Shown here: positions 48,408 through 57,781 of the stretch, one piece after another
Numbering within the stretch: the first letter of the stretch is position 1
Layout: every line of letters starts with the position of its first letter
Assembly (NCBI GenBank): GCA_001314845.1
Contig: LJZQ01000010.1
Location: forward strand, 41,584-105,583
Reading direction: 5' to 3'
From: Marinobacter excellens HL-55
Lineage (GTDB): Bacteria > Pseudomonadota > Gammaproteobacteria > Pseudomonadales > Oleiphilaceae
Length of the DNA stretch: 64,000 nt
Position numbers and translations under genes: made by a program
The notes under the pieces: generated by a model
Databases searched by the model: none
What the model saw: the letters and a program-made list of their open reading frames with translations, nothing else
Told to the model about the DNA's origin: nothing

Positions 48408-48800
48408 ATGACTTCCACGGATCTTGTATTTCAGAGCTATGGCCGCTGCTGCCGGAAAGATGAATTCTTCGTCGATTTCTACAACTTCTTCATGTCCAGC
48501 TCAGATGCCATTCGCAACCGTTTTGAAAATACCGACATGGCCGCCCAGCGTCACCTGCTGCGGAATGGTGTCATGCAAATCATCCTGGTTGCCCGCGGAA
48601 TGTCTGATCGCAAACTCAAGGATTTGGGAGAAAGCCACAACCGGCACAACCACAACATCCAGCCGGAGTGGTATGGCTTGTGGGAAGATTCACTGCTGAA
48701 AACCGTGCGCGCGCATGATCCTGAATACACTCCGCAACTGCGCGAGGCCTGGCGCGAAGTGCTGAAGCCAGGAATTGATCTGATTCGCGGTGCCTATTAG
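48408..48800 (+). CDS. single-domain globin
   Basis: A 130-residue haem protein of the globin fold. Helical stretches FFVDFYNFFMSSSDAIRNRF, then LLRNGVMQIILVARGMSD, lead to SHNRHNHNIQPEWYGLWEDS; His77 is the likely proximal haem ligand. The ATG at 48408 gives MTSTDLVFQSYGRCC and has AAGGA 12 bases upstream; the open frame extends 23 codons further with no support. Similar bacterial globins bind oxygen or nitric oxide. There is no fused sensor or reductase domain, so the output is unknown. It is monocistronic and divergent from the orphan membrane protein. Confidence 0.8.
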   Translation: MTSTDLVFQSYGRCCRKDEFFVDFYNFFMSSSDAIRNRFENTDMAAQRHLLRNGVMQIILVARGMSDRKLKDLGESHNRHNHNIQPEWYGLWEDSLLKTVRAHDPEYTPQLREAWREVLKPGIDLIRGAY

Positions 48801-48923
48801 TGGTGTAGCGGGCTGATGAGCAAAATAAATAGATTGGAAGCTATCTTGATTCCCGTCAGCCTCATCGTCACACTTCTCTTCTATACTTTCCTTCCGTAGT
48901 CATTATCTGATCAAGGACGACCT

Positions 48924-49922
48924 ATGGCCGATAAAAGCGCCAAAACTGCCTCCAAACTCCTGCTGGCCCTGCTCATTGTGGCGGTGATTGCCGCTGCCGT
49001 CTGGTACCTGATGCCAAAGGGCGATGAACTCCCAGAGCACATTGCTTCCGGCAATGGCCGCATTGAAGCCACCGAAGTGGATGTCGCCACCCGTATACCC
49101 GGGCGCCTTGAATCCTTCGAAGTGCAAGAAGGTGACATGGTAGAAGCCGGCCAGCTGCTGGCGGTCATGGACACCGATGAACTCAAGGCCCGTGCGGCGG
49201 CGGCTGAAGCCAACCTGCACCAGGCCGAACAGGCCCGGCTGCTGGCCGAAGCCGTAGTTGTGCAGCGGGAAAGCGAACAGCGCTATGCCCGTGCGGAACT
49301 GGCCCGTATTGAAACCCTGGTTGACCGGGGCCATGCCTCCCGGGAGCAGCTGGACCGCGCCCGCACGGCTGCAGAAACTGCCGGGGCTGCCCTGCAGGCG
49401 GCCCGGGTACAGGTGGCTTCGGCCGATGCCGGTATTGAATCGGCCAATGCTGCCATCCGGCAGATCCAGACCAACATCGACGACAGCCAGCTATCTACCC
49501 CGGTGGGTGGCCGTGTGCTCTACCGGCTGGCGGAACCCGGAGAGGTATTGGCCGCCGGCGGCAAGGTGGCCACGGTGCTGGATGTAACCGATGTATACAT
49601 GACCATCTTCCTGCCCACAGCCCAGGCCGGCAAAGTGCGGGTAGGCTCTGAAGCACGCATCATCCTGGATGCCCTGCCGGATTACGTGGTGCCGGCGGAG
49701 GTCAGCTTTGTGGCGGCAGAAGCCCAGTTCACCCCCAAGTCTGTGGAAACCCGCAGCGAGCGGGAGAAGCTGATGTTCCGGGTGCGTATCCGCATCAATC
49801 CGGACCTGCTTAAGGCCTACCGGGACCGGGTGAAAACCGGTGTGCCGGGCGAAGCCTATGTGCGCCTGGATGAAAGCCTGCCCTGGCCCGACAGCCTGAA
49901 GGCGAGCCTGCCCAATGACTGA
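48924..49922 (+). CDS. HlyD-family periplasmic adaptor (YhiI-like)
   Basis: A 332-residue adaptor with one N-terminal membrane anchor ([18 protein letters not shown]). The lipoyl half ([20 protein letters not shown], then [15 protein letters not shown]) is followed by a long coiled-coil hairpin rich in Ala/Glu/Arg (about 85-165), the second lipoyl half and a beta-barrel. It resembles E. coli YhiI/YbhG. The RbbA-like ABC gene overlaps its stop codon (ATGACTGA), and a YhhJ-like permease follows, so the three form one export operon. Confidence 0.9.
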   Translation: MADKSAKTASKLLLALLIVAVIAAAVWYLMPKGDELPEHIASGNGRIEATEVDVATRIPGRLESFEVQEGDMVEAGQLLAVMDTDELKARAAAAEANLHQAEQARLLAEAVVVQRESEQRYARAELARIETLVDRGHASREQLDRARTAAETAGAALQAARVQVASADAGIESANAAIRQIQTNIDDSQLSTPVGGRVLYRLAEPGEVLAAGGKVATVLDVTDVYMTIFLPTAQAGKVRVGSEARIILDALPDYVVPAEVSFVAAEAQFTPKSVETRSEREKLMFRVRIRINPDLLKAYRDRVKTGVPGEAYVRLDESLPWPDSLKASLPND

Positions 49923-52650
49923 CACCGTAGCCCGGCTGGAAGGAATCAGCCACCGCTACGGGGAAACCGCTGCGCTGTACGACATTACGCTGGATTTCCC
50001 CGCTGGCTGCATGGTGGGCCTGATCGGCCCGGACGGGGTGGGTAAATCCACCCTGCTGGGTCTGATGGCCGGTGCCCGCCAGTTACAGCAAGGCAGCCTG
50101 CAGGTGTTGGGCGGCAACATGGTCAGCCACCGGTTCCGCAACCGGGCCGCCCCGCGCATTGCCTATATGCCCCAAGGCCTGGGTGGCAACCTGTACCACA
50201 CCCTGACGGTCGACGAGAATATTGCCTTCTTTGCCGACCTGTTCGGCCTCACCGGCGCCTCCCGCCGGCAGCAGATCGACCGCCTGCTGGATGCCACCGG
50301 CCTGCTGGCCTTCCGGGACCGACCCGCCGGCAAGCTCTCGGGCGGGATGAAACAGAAACTGGGCCTGTGCTGCGCACTTATCCACAACCCGGACCTGCTG
50401 ATCCTGGACGAGCCCACCACCGGCGTAGACCCGCTCTCCCGCAAACGCTTCTGGGACCTGATCGACACCATCCGTGAGCAAAGTATAGGGATGAGCGTGC
50501 TGGTGGCCACCGCCTACATGGAAGAAGCCGAACGCTACGACTGGCTGGTGGCCATGGACGCTGGCAAAGTGCTGGCCACCGGCTCCCCGGCCGAGCTGCG
50601 CCAGCAAACCGGCACCGATAACCTGGACGATGCCTTTATCGCTCTGCTGCCGGACAGCCGCAGCGAGCAGGAGCTGGGCATGCCGGTATCGGCACAATCG
50701 GCACCTTCGCCCACTCCCGAGAACAGCACTCCGGCCATCGTGGCGGAAAACCTGACCCTCAAATTCGGCAGCTTCACCGCGGTCAAAGACGTCAGCTTTA
50801 CCATCCCGAAAGGCGAGATCTTCGGTTTTCTGGGTTCCAACGGCTGTGGCAAAACCACCACCATGAAAATGCTCACCGGCCTGCTTACTCCCACCGAAGG
50901 TAAGGTAGCGTTGTTTGGTGAGCCACTGAATGCCAAAGATCTGGCCACCCGCCGCAAGGTGGGCTACATGTCCCAGTTGTTCTCCCTGTATGGCGAGCTG
51001 ACCGTGCGCCAGAACCTGGACCTGCACGCCCGGTTGTTCCACCTGCCAGAGGCGAAGATTGCCGAGCGCATCAGCAGCCTGATCCGGGAATTCGGCCTGG
51101 AACAGGTGCTGGACCACCAGGCCGGTTCCCTGCCGCTGGGGGTGCGCCAGCGTTTGTCTCTGGCGGTGGCGGTGGTGCACGAACCGGAACTGCTGATTCT
51201 GGACGAGCCCACTTCTGGCGTAGACCCCGGTGCCCGCAACCGGTTTTGGCAGCTATTGATGCGGCTGTCTCGGGAAGACGGGGTGACCATCTTTATCTCC
51301 ACCCACTTCATGAACGAAGGCGAGCGCTGCGACCGCATCTCGCTGATGCACGCCGGGGAAGTGCTGGCCTGCGATACGCCTGAAGCACTGATTGAACAAA
51401 CCGGCAGCGACAGCCTGGAAGGCGCCTTCATGACCACCCTCGAAGCGGTGGACAAGGAACCGGAAAGCCAGACCAGCGGCACACTACTGAATAAAGAGGG
51501 CGGCCAGCCGGAACGTACCAGGGCCTTCAGCCCGCAACGGCTGCTGGCCTATGGCCGGCGAGAAGCCCGGGAACTGCTGCGGGATCCGATCCGCATGGCC
51601 TTTGCCTTTATCGGCTCGGCTCTGCTGATGCTGATTCTGGGCTACGGTATTACCCTGGATGTGGAAGACCTGCCCTTCGCGGTGCTGGACCGGGACCAGA
51701 CGCCCCAGAGCCGGGATTACATTGCGGCGATCTCCGGCTCCCGCTATTTTGTCGAGCAACCCGCGCTGTCGACGGCAGAGGAGCTGGAGCGGCGCATGCG
51801 CTCCGGGGAACTGAGCCTGGCCATCGAAATTCCCTCCGGCTTCGGCCGGGATATGAAACGGGGCCGCGACACCGAGCTGGCGGTGTGGGTGGATGGCGCC
51901 ATGCCGTTCCGCGGTGAAACCATCCTCGGCTACGTACAGGGCATGCACATCAGCTACCTGAGCGAACAGGCCCGGCAGGCGTGGGGCGAAGTGCCCACGT
52001 TGAGCCTGGTCAGCCTGGAGGACCGCTACCGCTACAACCAGGATTTCCGTAGCCTGGATGCTATGGTGCCGGCGGTGATTCCGATCCTGCTGATCTTCAT
52101 CCCGGCCATATTGATGGCCCTGGGCATTGTCCGGGAGAAAGAACTGGGCTCCATCACCAACCTGTACGTAACTCCGGTCACCCGGTTGGAATTCCTGCTG
52201 GGCAAGCAGTTGCCGTACATCGCCTTCAGCATGGTCAGCTACGCCAGCCTGGTATTGCTGGCGGTGTATGTGTTCGATGTGCCCATCAAGGGCGGCTTGC
52301 TCACCCTCACGCTTGGCGCCTTGCTGTTTGTGACGGCCACCACCGCTCTGGGCCAGGTGATATCCACCTTTGCCTCCACCCAGATTGCCGCCCTGGCCGC
52401 CACCGCCATACTCACCATCCTGCCCACCGTGCAGTTCTCCGGCCTGACCGAGCCGGTATCTTCTCTGAGCGGCGCCGGCGCCTGGATTGGCCCCTTCTGG
52501 CCGGCCACCTGGTTTTTGCAGATCAGCCGGGGCGTGTTCACCAAGGGCCTGACCCTGGCCGATATGCAGGGGGCGTTTCTGGTGCTGGCGGCGTTTATTC
52601 CGGTGCTGACTGGTCTGGCCATGGTACTGCTGCGGAAACAGGGGCGCTGA
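49915..52650 (+). CDS. rbbA: ABC transporter with two ATPase domains and a permease domain (RbbA/YhiH-like)
   Basis: A 911-residue protein, the same length as E. coli RbbA. Domain 1 (about 5-235) has Walker [10 protein letters not shown], signature LSGGMKQKL and Walker [11 protein letters not shown]. Domain 2 (about 278-510) has Walker [10 protein letters not shown] and Walker [11 protein letters not shown], but its signature is degenerate (LPLGVRQRL). Residues about 550-911 are an ABC2-type permease with six membrane segments. E. coli RbbA was reported as ribosome-associated, yet its operon points to export with YhiI and YhhJ, as here. The substrate is unknown. Confidence 0.9.
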   Translation: MTDTVARLEGISHRYGETAALYDITLDFPAGCMVGLIGPDGVGKSTLLGLMAGARQLQQGSLQVLGGNMVSHRFRNRAAPRIAYMPQGLGGNLYHTLTVDENIAFFADLFGLTGASRRQQIDRLLDATGLLAFRDRPAGKLSGGMKQKLGLCCALIHNPDLLILDEPTTGVDPLSRKRFWDLIDTIREQSIGMSVLVATAYMEEAERYDWLVAMDAGKVLATGSPAELRQQTGTDNLDDAFIALLPDSRSEQELGMPVSAQSAPSPTPENSTPAIVAENLTLKFGSFTAVKDVSFTIPKGEIFGFLGSNGCGKTTTMKMLTGLLTPTEGKVALFGEPLNAKDLATRRKVGYMSQLFSLYGELTVRQNLDLHARLFHLPEAKIAERISSLIREFGLEQVLDHQAGSLPLGVRQRLSLAVAVVHEPELLILDEPTSGVDPGARNRFWQLLMRLSREDGVTIFISTHFMNEGERCDRISLMHAGEVLACDTPEALIEQTGSDSLEGAFMTTLEAVDKEPESQTSGTLLNKEGGQPERTRAFSPQRLLAYGRREARELLRDPIRMAFAFIGSALLMLILGYGITLDVEDLPFAVLDRDQTPQSRDYIAAISGSRYFVEQPALSTAEELERRMRSGELSLAIEIPSGFGRDMKRGRDTELAVWVDGAMPFRGETILGYVQGMHISYLSEQARQAWGEVPTLSLVSLEDRYRYNQDFRSLDAMVPAVIPILLIFIPAILMALGIVREKELGSITNLYVTPVTRLEFLLGKQLPYIAFSMVSYASLVLLAVYVFDVPIKGGLLTLTLGALLFVTATTALGQVISTFASTQIAALAATAILTILPTVQFSGLTEPVSSLSGAGAWIGPFWPATWFLQISRGVFTKGLTLADMQGAFLVLAAFIPVLTGLAMVLLRKQGR

Positions 52651-53771
52651 TGATGGAATCTCTCGGTAACATCTGGCATTTGGGCATCAAGGAACTGCGC
52701 AGCCTGTGGCAGGACAAGGTACTGATGGTGTTTGTGCTGCTGGCCTTCACCCTGATGATTTACACCGCTGGTTCCGCTGGTTCCATGGAGCTGCACAATG
52801 CTCCGGTAGCGGTGGTGGATGAAGACCAGACCGTGCTCTCCGGCCGGGTAATCAACTCCCTGCAGCAGCCCTGGTTTTTGCCGCCAGACATGGTGCGTTA
52901 TGACGAGATCGACGAGTTGCTGGACAAAGGCAGCCACACCTTCGCCCTGGTGATCCCGGAAGGCTTCGAACGAAAGGTGCGCCAGGGCCAGCCGGTGAGC
53001 CTGCAGCTGAATATAGACGCCACCCGCATGAGCCAGGCCTTTATCGGCACCACCTACATCCAGCGCTTTGCCATGACCGAAGTGGCGGAATTCCTGCAGC
53101 CGGGCAGCTCCAGCGACGGCCTGCCGGTGACTTTGGTGACCCGTGCCAGCTTCAACCCGAATCTCGACGGCACCTGGTTTGGTGGTGTGATGGAGCTGAT
53201 TACCCAGGTGACCCTGATCAGCATCATCCTGACCGGCGCAGCGCTGATTCGCGAGCGGGAACACGGCACCGTGGAACACCTGATGGTGATGCCGCTGCGG
53301 CCGTTCGAGATCATGGCGTCCAAGGTCTGGGCCAACGGCCTGGTGGTGTTGCTGGCGGCGTCTGTGTCCATCACCCTGGTGATTCAGGGCTGGCTGAACG
53401 TACCCATTGCGGGCTCGGTGTGGCTGTTCCTGCTGGGGGCGCTCATTCACCTGTTCTCCACCACCGCCATCGGCATCCTGATCGGCACCGTGGCCCGCAC
53501 CATGCCCCAGTTCGGCCTGCTGCTGATCCTTACCATCCTGCCTTTGCAGTTACTGTCTGGCGGCATCACGCCCCGGGAAAGCATGCCGGATCTGGTGCAG
53601 AACATCATGCTGGCTGCGCCCACTACCCACTTCGTGAGCATGGCCCAGGCCATTCTGTACCGGGGTGCCGGACTGGAGGTGGTGTGGCCGCAGATGCTGG
53701 CACTGGTGGCGATTGGCGGGGTGTTTTTCTCGAGTGCGCTGATCTTGTTCCGGCGCCATCTGTCGGTCTGA
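52650..53771 (+). CDS. ABC-2 type permease (YhhJ-like)
   Basis: A 373-residue permease with an N-terminal helix (VLMVFVLLAFTLMIYTAGSA), a roughly 150-residue periplasmic domain and five C-terminal helices (VTLISIILTGAALI, IGILIGTVARTMPQFGLLLI, and others). The ATG overlaps the rbbA stop codon by one base (TGATG). Together with RbbA and the HlyD-type adaptor it would form an inner-membrane complex exporting an unknown substrate; an outer-membrane channel is not encoded nearby. Confidence 0.9.
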   Translation: MMESLGNIWHLGIKELRSLWQDKVLMVFVLLAFTLMIYTAGSAGSMELHNAPVAVVDEDQTVLSGRVINSLQQPWFLPPDMVRYDEIDELLDKGSHTFALVIPEGFERKVRQGQPVSLQLNIDATRMSQAFIGTTYIQRFAMTEVAEFLQPGSSSDGLPVTLVTRASFNPNLDGTWFGGVMELITQVTLISIILTGAALIREREHGTVEHLMVMPLRPFEIMASKVWANGLVVLLAASVSITLVIQGWLNVPIAGSVWLFLLGALIHLFSTTAIGILIGTVARTMPQFGLLLILTILPLQLLSGGITPRESMPDLVQNIMLAAPTTHFVSMAQAILYRGAGLEVVWPQMLALVAIGGVFFSSALILFRRHLSV

Positions 53772-53846
53772 AGCTATTAAAACGCAGGGAGTGAGGTGGA
53801 CAACGAGGGCCTGCGGCGTGCGCCCGGCCCCGTCGCCTAAGGTAGA

Positions 53847-54218
53847 TCAGCCGAACTGGAAGAACGCCAGCTTGTTACCGTCCGGATCGCGCACGTAAGC
53901 GCCGTAGAACATGTCTGGAATACGCTGGCCTGGTTCACCGTCGCAGGTAGCGCCCAACTCGATCGCCTTGTGATAGAACTTGTCGACCGCCTCTTTTGAC
54001 CCCGGCTGAAGGGCCAGCATGTTGCCGTTGCCCGGGTGGTTCGGTTCACCATTGAAAGGTGTACAGACCGCCAGCATGGGTGAGCCCATGTCTTTGCCGA
54101 TAAACGCAATGCGCTCCATATCCAGCAAGACTTTGCCGCCCAACTCGCCCAGCAGGTCAGTGTAAAACTGCTTGGCCTTGTTCATGTCGCTGACGCCAAG
54201 GGTTACGTATCCGATCAT
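53847..54218 (-). CDS. VOC-family (glyoxalase/bleomycin resistance-like) protein
   Basis: A 123-residue protein with two beta-alpha-beta-beta-beta modules: MIGYVTLGVSDMNKAKQFYT and, later, ELGATCDGEPGQRIPDMFYG with YVRDPDGNKLAFFQFG. This is a complete vicinal-oxygen-chelate monomer. The first position usually filled by His is a Thr (YVTLGV), so glyoxalase I activity is doubtful and the substrate is unknown. The gene is monocistronic. Confidence 0.85.
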   Translation of the reverse strand: MIGYVTLGVSDMNKAKQFYTDLLGELGGKVLLDMERIAFIGKDMGSPMLAVCTPFNGEPNHPGNGNMLALQPGSKEAVDKFYHKAIELGATCDGEPGQRIPDMFYGAYVRDPDGNKLAFFQFG

Positions 54219-54353
54219 AGCCGTTCTCCGTTGTGGATTGAGGTTCAGTATACGAAGGCTTCCGCCGTTCAGAGCAAAAGCCTTTGTAGCGGTGTTTTGT
54301 GCGCCGGTTTGCTATGGTTTGTGCAGCATCTCCCCATTTCAGGAACACGCCTT

Positions 54354-54866
54354 ATGAAGCTCTCGGCATTGCTGACCACATTACTCCTGTTACTGGCCGG
54401 TTGCACCGGCCTGCCCAACAACATTGAACCGGTCACCGGTTTCGACCAGGACCGATACCTGGGCACCTGGTACGAAATCGCCCGGCTGGACCACTCGTTT
54501 GAGCGTGGCCTGAGCCAGGTGAGCGCCGAGTACACCCTGAACGACGACGGCAGCATCAACGTCATCAACCGCGGTTACAACAAAGAAGATGGCGAGTGGA
54601 AAGAAGCCGAAGGCCGGGCGGTGTTTGTGGGCGATAGCGATGTGGGCCACCTGAAGGTCTCTTTTTTTGGGCCGTTCTATGCCTCCTATGTGGTGTTCGG
54701 ACTGGATGATGATTACACCACCGCCTACATCACCGGTTACAACCGCAATTACCTTTGGCTGATGTCGCGTACGCCGGAGGTAAGTGACGAGGTGCTGGCG
54801 GCGTTCAGGGAACGGGCTGAGGCGCAGGGGTTTGAGCTTGGGGAGTTGATTGTGGTGGAGCAGTGA
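54354..54866 (+). CDS. blc: outer-membrane lipocalin Blc
   Basis: A 170-residue lipoprotein. The signal sequence ends LLAGC with Cys17 lipidated. The lipocalin signature GTWYEIARLDHSFERGL follows, then beta strands with the second family motif (YAS-YVVFGLDDDYTTAYITG) and the terminal helix. Blc-type lipocalins sit in the outer membrane and bind lysophospholipids. The ATG at 54354 follows AGGA and gives the only start with a lipobox in range. Confidence 0.93.
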   Translation: MKLSALLTTLLLLLAGCTGLPNNIEPVTGFDQDRYLGTWYEIARLDHSFERGLSQVSAEYTLNDDGSINVINRGYNKEDGEWKEAEGRAVFVGDSDVGHLKVSFFGPFYASYVVFGLDDDYTTAYITGYNRNYLWLMSRTPEVSDEVLAAFRERAEAQGFELGELIVVEQ

Positions 54867-55027
54867 GGCGTTTTTAGCCAAATTCTTGATACGGCTCACA
54901 GCGTCGGGCTTTGCGGTTGATTAGGGCGGAGTTGCAACTGTATATTCCGCCGGCACTCTGAAGTGCCTGACCGAGGTTGGTTGAAGCCTTGGTTTTGAAA
55001 CATGGAAGACATTAAAAGGATAAGGAT

Positions 55028-55405
55028 ATGAAGCAGTACAAAATCTTCACGCACCCCTCTGGCCAACAAGAAGCGGTAAAACAGGGCTGGTCCTGGCCGG
55101 GATTCTGTTTTGGCGGGTTCTGGGCTTTGGTCAAGAAAATGTGGGGCCTGGCCGCACTGATTCTGATTGGCGGCTTTAGCATCGGTTTCCTTCTGGGGTT
55201 CATCATGCCCCTGGATACTGCCAATCTGGTTACCAACATTATTGCTTTGGGTATTGCCATCGCCATTGGCATGAATGGCAATCAGCTCCGCGAGCAGAAC
55301 CTCCTTTCACGGGGCTATCAGGTAAGTGACGAGCTTGTTGATGCCAAGAACCCCGACGGCGCTGTCGCTCGATTCCTGGAGAACGAAACCTCAGTAGCTG
55401 CTTAA
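55028..55405 (+). CDS. DUF2628 membrane protein
   Basis: A 125-residue small membrane protein. MKQYKIFTHPSGQQEAVKQG and WSWPGFCFGGFWALVKKMW are typical DUF2628 N-terminal motifs, followed by two membrane helices (GLAALILIGGFSIGFLLGFI, IIALGIAIAIG). The function of the family is unknown. The ATG at 55028 follows AAGGAT and overlaps the TGA of a nine-codon reading frame starting at 55002. An intrinsic terminator lies 41 bases after the stop. Confidence 0.85.
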   Translation: MKQYKIFTHPSGQQEAVKQGWSWPGFCFGGFWALVKKMWGLAALILIGGFSIGFLLGFIMPLDTANLVTNIIALGIAIAIGMNGNQLREQNLLSRGYQVSDELVDAKNPDGAVARFLENETSVAA

Positions 55406-55445
55406 GGGCATCAGCGGTAGGTAAATTCTGAGTGGACAGTATCTG

Positions 55446-55476
55446 AGCCCCGGTAAGTGTGACCGGGGCTTTTTGG
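55446..55476 (+). terminator. intrinsic terminator after the DUF2628 gene
   Basis: Nine-base stem AGCCCCGGT / ACCGGGGCT with a seven-base loop followed by five T residues and a further T-rich run. It separates the DUF2628 gene from the convergent DUF3037 gene. Confidence 0.88.
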
Positions 55477-55490
55477 TTTTTGATACCGGT

Positions 55491-56345
55491 CTAATGCAGG
55501 ATTTGCGTAGCAAAGTCCAGGATTTTTCGGTGCTCTTCATAATCAACCAGTTGTATTTCTTGGCCTTCAAGACTGTGCCGGGTTTCTTCAAAAGCCTCAT
55601 GGCGGTGGTCACCCGCTTTGGCATCTTCCGGGCCCTTTACTGGAAACAACACAGGGCCTTGCAGTAACTGACGTTTACGGAGTTGTTCAACCTTTAGTCT
55701 CCAGTGCCCACCATGCTCGATAATGGCGGTTGAATCTGCTTGACCCAGAAACAATGGCTTGATTACCCGGATGGCTTTGTTATTTCGCTCTTCTACAAAT
55801 GGAAAAGAAACGCTGTAAACCTTGTCCCCGACTTTCCGCTTTTTAAAATGAGTCGCCAGGTTCTCCTGCTCTAACAGACGCTTGATGCCCGTCACCATGA
55901 GCCCTTCCTGATACTCCTTGTTCACGAAGTTTCGGCCTACGTAGTAGTCATAGAGCGCCGTGAGTGTTTCCTTGGGATTTTCACTCAGAATCGCTCTCTG
56001 CTCGCTAAACCGAACAATGGTTTCACGGGGACGGATGATTTCTTCGAAAATGCCCTTATGGAAGCCGTATTCGAGATTTGAATTGGCCGTTACCACAGCA
56101 CCTTCCTGCAGCAGCCCCTCGATTCGGTGAAGCTCGGCATCCAGATCAGCCATGGTCTTCAGATAAACCTGCTTATCCAGCTCTTCGAAGAATTGAGTAA
56201 TTCGGCCGTACTTACGTCGTAGAAGTTTGAACAACAGGGTTTTCTGCTTGGGTATCCACAGCAAAACGCCGACGTTGGCAAACTCGCCGGTTTCAACGTA
56301 AGGCATGAATCGCACAATGGCGTAGTTACAAGCAAACCTAGTCAT
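55491..56345 (-). CDS. DUF3037 family protein
   Basis: A 284-residue soluble protein. The N-terminus (MTRFACNYAIVRFMPYVETG, then EFANVGVLLWIP) is the DUF3037 signature. The protein continues with charged helical sequence (RRKYGRITQFFEELDKQVYL) and a C-terminal region unlike shorter family members. DUF3037 genes are often beside HipA-like kinase genes; none is here. The start at 56345 follows AGGGA at good spacing. The gene is divergent from the PIN-partner gene, with a 125-base shared gap. Confidence 0.78.
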   Translation of the reverse strand: MTRFACNYAIVRFMPYVETGEFANVGVLLWIPKQKTLLFKLLRRKYGRITQFFEELDKQVYLKTMADLDAELHRIEGLLQEGAVVTANSNLEYGFHKGIFEEIIRPRETIVRFSEQRAILSENPKETLTALYDYYVGRNFVNKEYQEGLMVTGIKRLLEQENLATHFKKRKVGDKVYSVSFPFVEERNNKAIRVIKPLFLGQADSTAIIEHGGHWRLKVEQLRKRQLLQGPVLFPVKGPEDAKAGDHRHEAFEETRHSLEGQEIQLVDYEEHRKILDFATQILH

Positions 56346-56457
56346 TTCCAGTCCCTGTGCATAGGCTTTAGGCAAAGCGGCAGCTGTCCGTCAAGTCAGC
56401 GAATACCGACTTACTCGCTCCATATTACGTTCGGTAGCAAGTGGGCAGCCAGCCTTC

Positions 56458-56463
56458 TATAAT
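56458..56463 (+). promoter_or_regulatory. -10 element implying a leaderless transcript for the PIN operon
   Basis: A perfect TATAAT ends seven bases before the ATG of the downstream gene, and no ribosome site is present. Transcription starting at the usual distance would begin at or within a base or two of the ATG. No convincing -35 hexamer is seen. Confidence 0.5.
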
Positions 56464-56470
56464 CACCAGT

Positions 56471-57184
56471 ATGAAAAAGCTAACCCTGAAGTTAAATGAC
56501 TGCAGCCCGGAGACGCTTCCTATGAAGCGGTTGGGGCAGTATCTGGCCCATCTCTCTGACATGCTTGGGGAGGTAGAGCACGTGCATTTTTCTGCGGTTA
56601 GTAAAGGCAGCGCCATGCTGAATGTGAATATTGAGGACCTCCACTATCAAAAGGTTCTCACCCACGTGCGGGAAGTGCCAAATGGCATGGGTGCGAAAAA
56701 GCACCTATCTGCCTACCGAGCACTTCAACAACTCATGGATGAAGATGGCACAGGGGGTGCGATTTTGGACAACACGGAAGCGCAGGTATTGTCGTTCCGA
56801 AAGCGGCCCGATGATGAAAAACCGCTGGTGGTTAACAAGTCTGGCTCCGTCCAGGGCCGTCTGTATCTGGTTGGTGGTAAAGACGAAACGGTCCCGGTTC
56901 GACTTGAGGGGGCCAGCGGTGAAACGCTCTATTGCGAAGCCACCACTGAGATGGCTCAGCAGCTTTCTGCTCTGCTGTTCAAACAGGTGCGCGTGAGTGG
57001 TCCGGGCATCTGGGAGCGTTCGCCTGAAGGAGTGTGGAAGCTCAAGAAGCTCAAAGTTGAATCATTCCAGGAGCTGGATACCGCCAAGGTAAGTGAGGTG
57101 GTTTCCAGGCTTCAGTCGATTGGTGGTTTGAAATGGGCGGACATGGACGATCCGCATGGAGTAGCCAGGGACCTGAGAGGCTGA
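56471..57184 (+). CDS. unknown protein, first gene of a PIN-domain pair (possible antitoxin or partner)
   Basis: A 237-residue protein that I do not recognise. It opens MKKLTLKLNDCSPETLPMKR and LGQYLAHLSDMLGEVEHVHF, a beta strand and a helical segment, then SAVSKGSAMLNVNIEDLHYQ. The middle (GSVQGRLYLVGGKDETVPVR, LEGASGETLYCEA) is beta-rich and resembles a small barrel or carrier-like fold. There is no DNA-binding motif typical of short antitoxins. The PIN gene starts one base after its stop codon, so the two are coupled. The transcript may be leaderless. Its length is unusual for an antitoxin. Confidence 0.7.
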   Translation: MKKLTLKLNDCSPETLPMKRLGQYLAHLSDMLGEVEHVHFSAVSKGSAMLNVNIEDLHYQKVLTHVREVPNGMGAKKHLSAYRALQQLMDEDGTGGAILDNTEAQVLSFRKRPDDEKPLVVNKSGSVQGRLYLVGGKDETVPVRLEGASGETLYCEATTEMAQQLSALLFKQVRVSGPGIWERSPEGVWKLKKLKVESFQELDTAKVSEVVSRLQSIGGLKWADMDDPHGVARDLRG

Positions 57185-57185
57185 T

Positions 57186-57713
57186 TTGAGACTATTAGTT
57201 GATAACAACATCCTGATCCAGATTCTTGCCCCGAACACAACGGGCCTTACTGATCCAGAGACCAAGGCGGTCTTGGTTCGGGTTGATGAACGAGCTAGAG
57301 CATTTGTCGCTGAGGCAGAGAGAAAGAAAGCTCTGATTCTCATACCGGCACCGGTGTTGTCGGAATTCCTGATCGGTGTGGCAGAATCTAAATATCAGGA
57401 GTACCTAGACGTTCTGAACGGCAGTGCCTGCTTTGAAGTTGTGGACTTCGACACTGCCGCAGCGATTGAATGCGCCCAGCTTCCAAACAAGAAGGAGCTG
57501 GCCCAGATTTCACCGGGCCAGTATGCCAAAAAGCTTACCTATGATCGCCAGATCGTCGGGATTTCGCTTGCTGCCATGGCGGATGAAGTCTGGTCACACG
57601 ATGACTCGCTCCGCAAGATCGCAAGCTCCAAGGGGTTGGCAGTAAAGTCGCTGGCGGATATTGAGCCGACACCAGTTCAGAGCCAGATGTTTCCCCCTGA
57701 TGATGACAGCTGA
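57186..57713 (+). CDS. PIN-domain ribonuclease-like protein
   Basis: A 175-residue PIN protein. MRLLVDNNIL carries Asp6; LIPAPVLSEFLIG carries Glu60; LTYDRQIVG carries Asp120; and SHDDSLRKIA carries Asp139/Asp140. These are the acidic residues expected for a metal-dependent RNase. The start is a TTG one base after the partner's stop codon, with GAGAGG upstream. PIN proteins in such pairs are commonly VapC-like toxins that cut RNA, but the partner here is larger than VapB-type antitoxins. It sits beside the type I modification genes. Confidence 0.82.
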   Translation: MRLLVDNNILIQILAPNTTGLTDPETKAVLVRVDERARAFVAEAERKKALILIPAPVLSEFLIGVAESKYQEYLDVLNGSACFEVVDFDTAAAIECAQLPNKKELAQISPGQYAKKLTYDRQIVGISLAAMADEVWSHDDSLRKIASSKGLAVKSLADIEPTPVQSQMFPPDDDS

Positions 57714-57781
57714 TTGCCGGCTTGCTCACCTATATTCTGTGTCTCTGACCTTCCCCGGGCGCTTGTAATTGCTGCTAGCGA

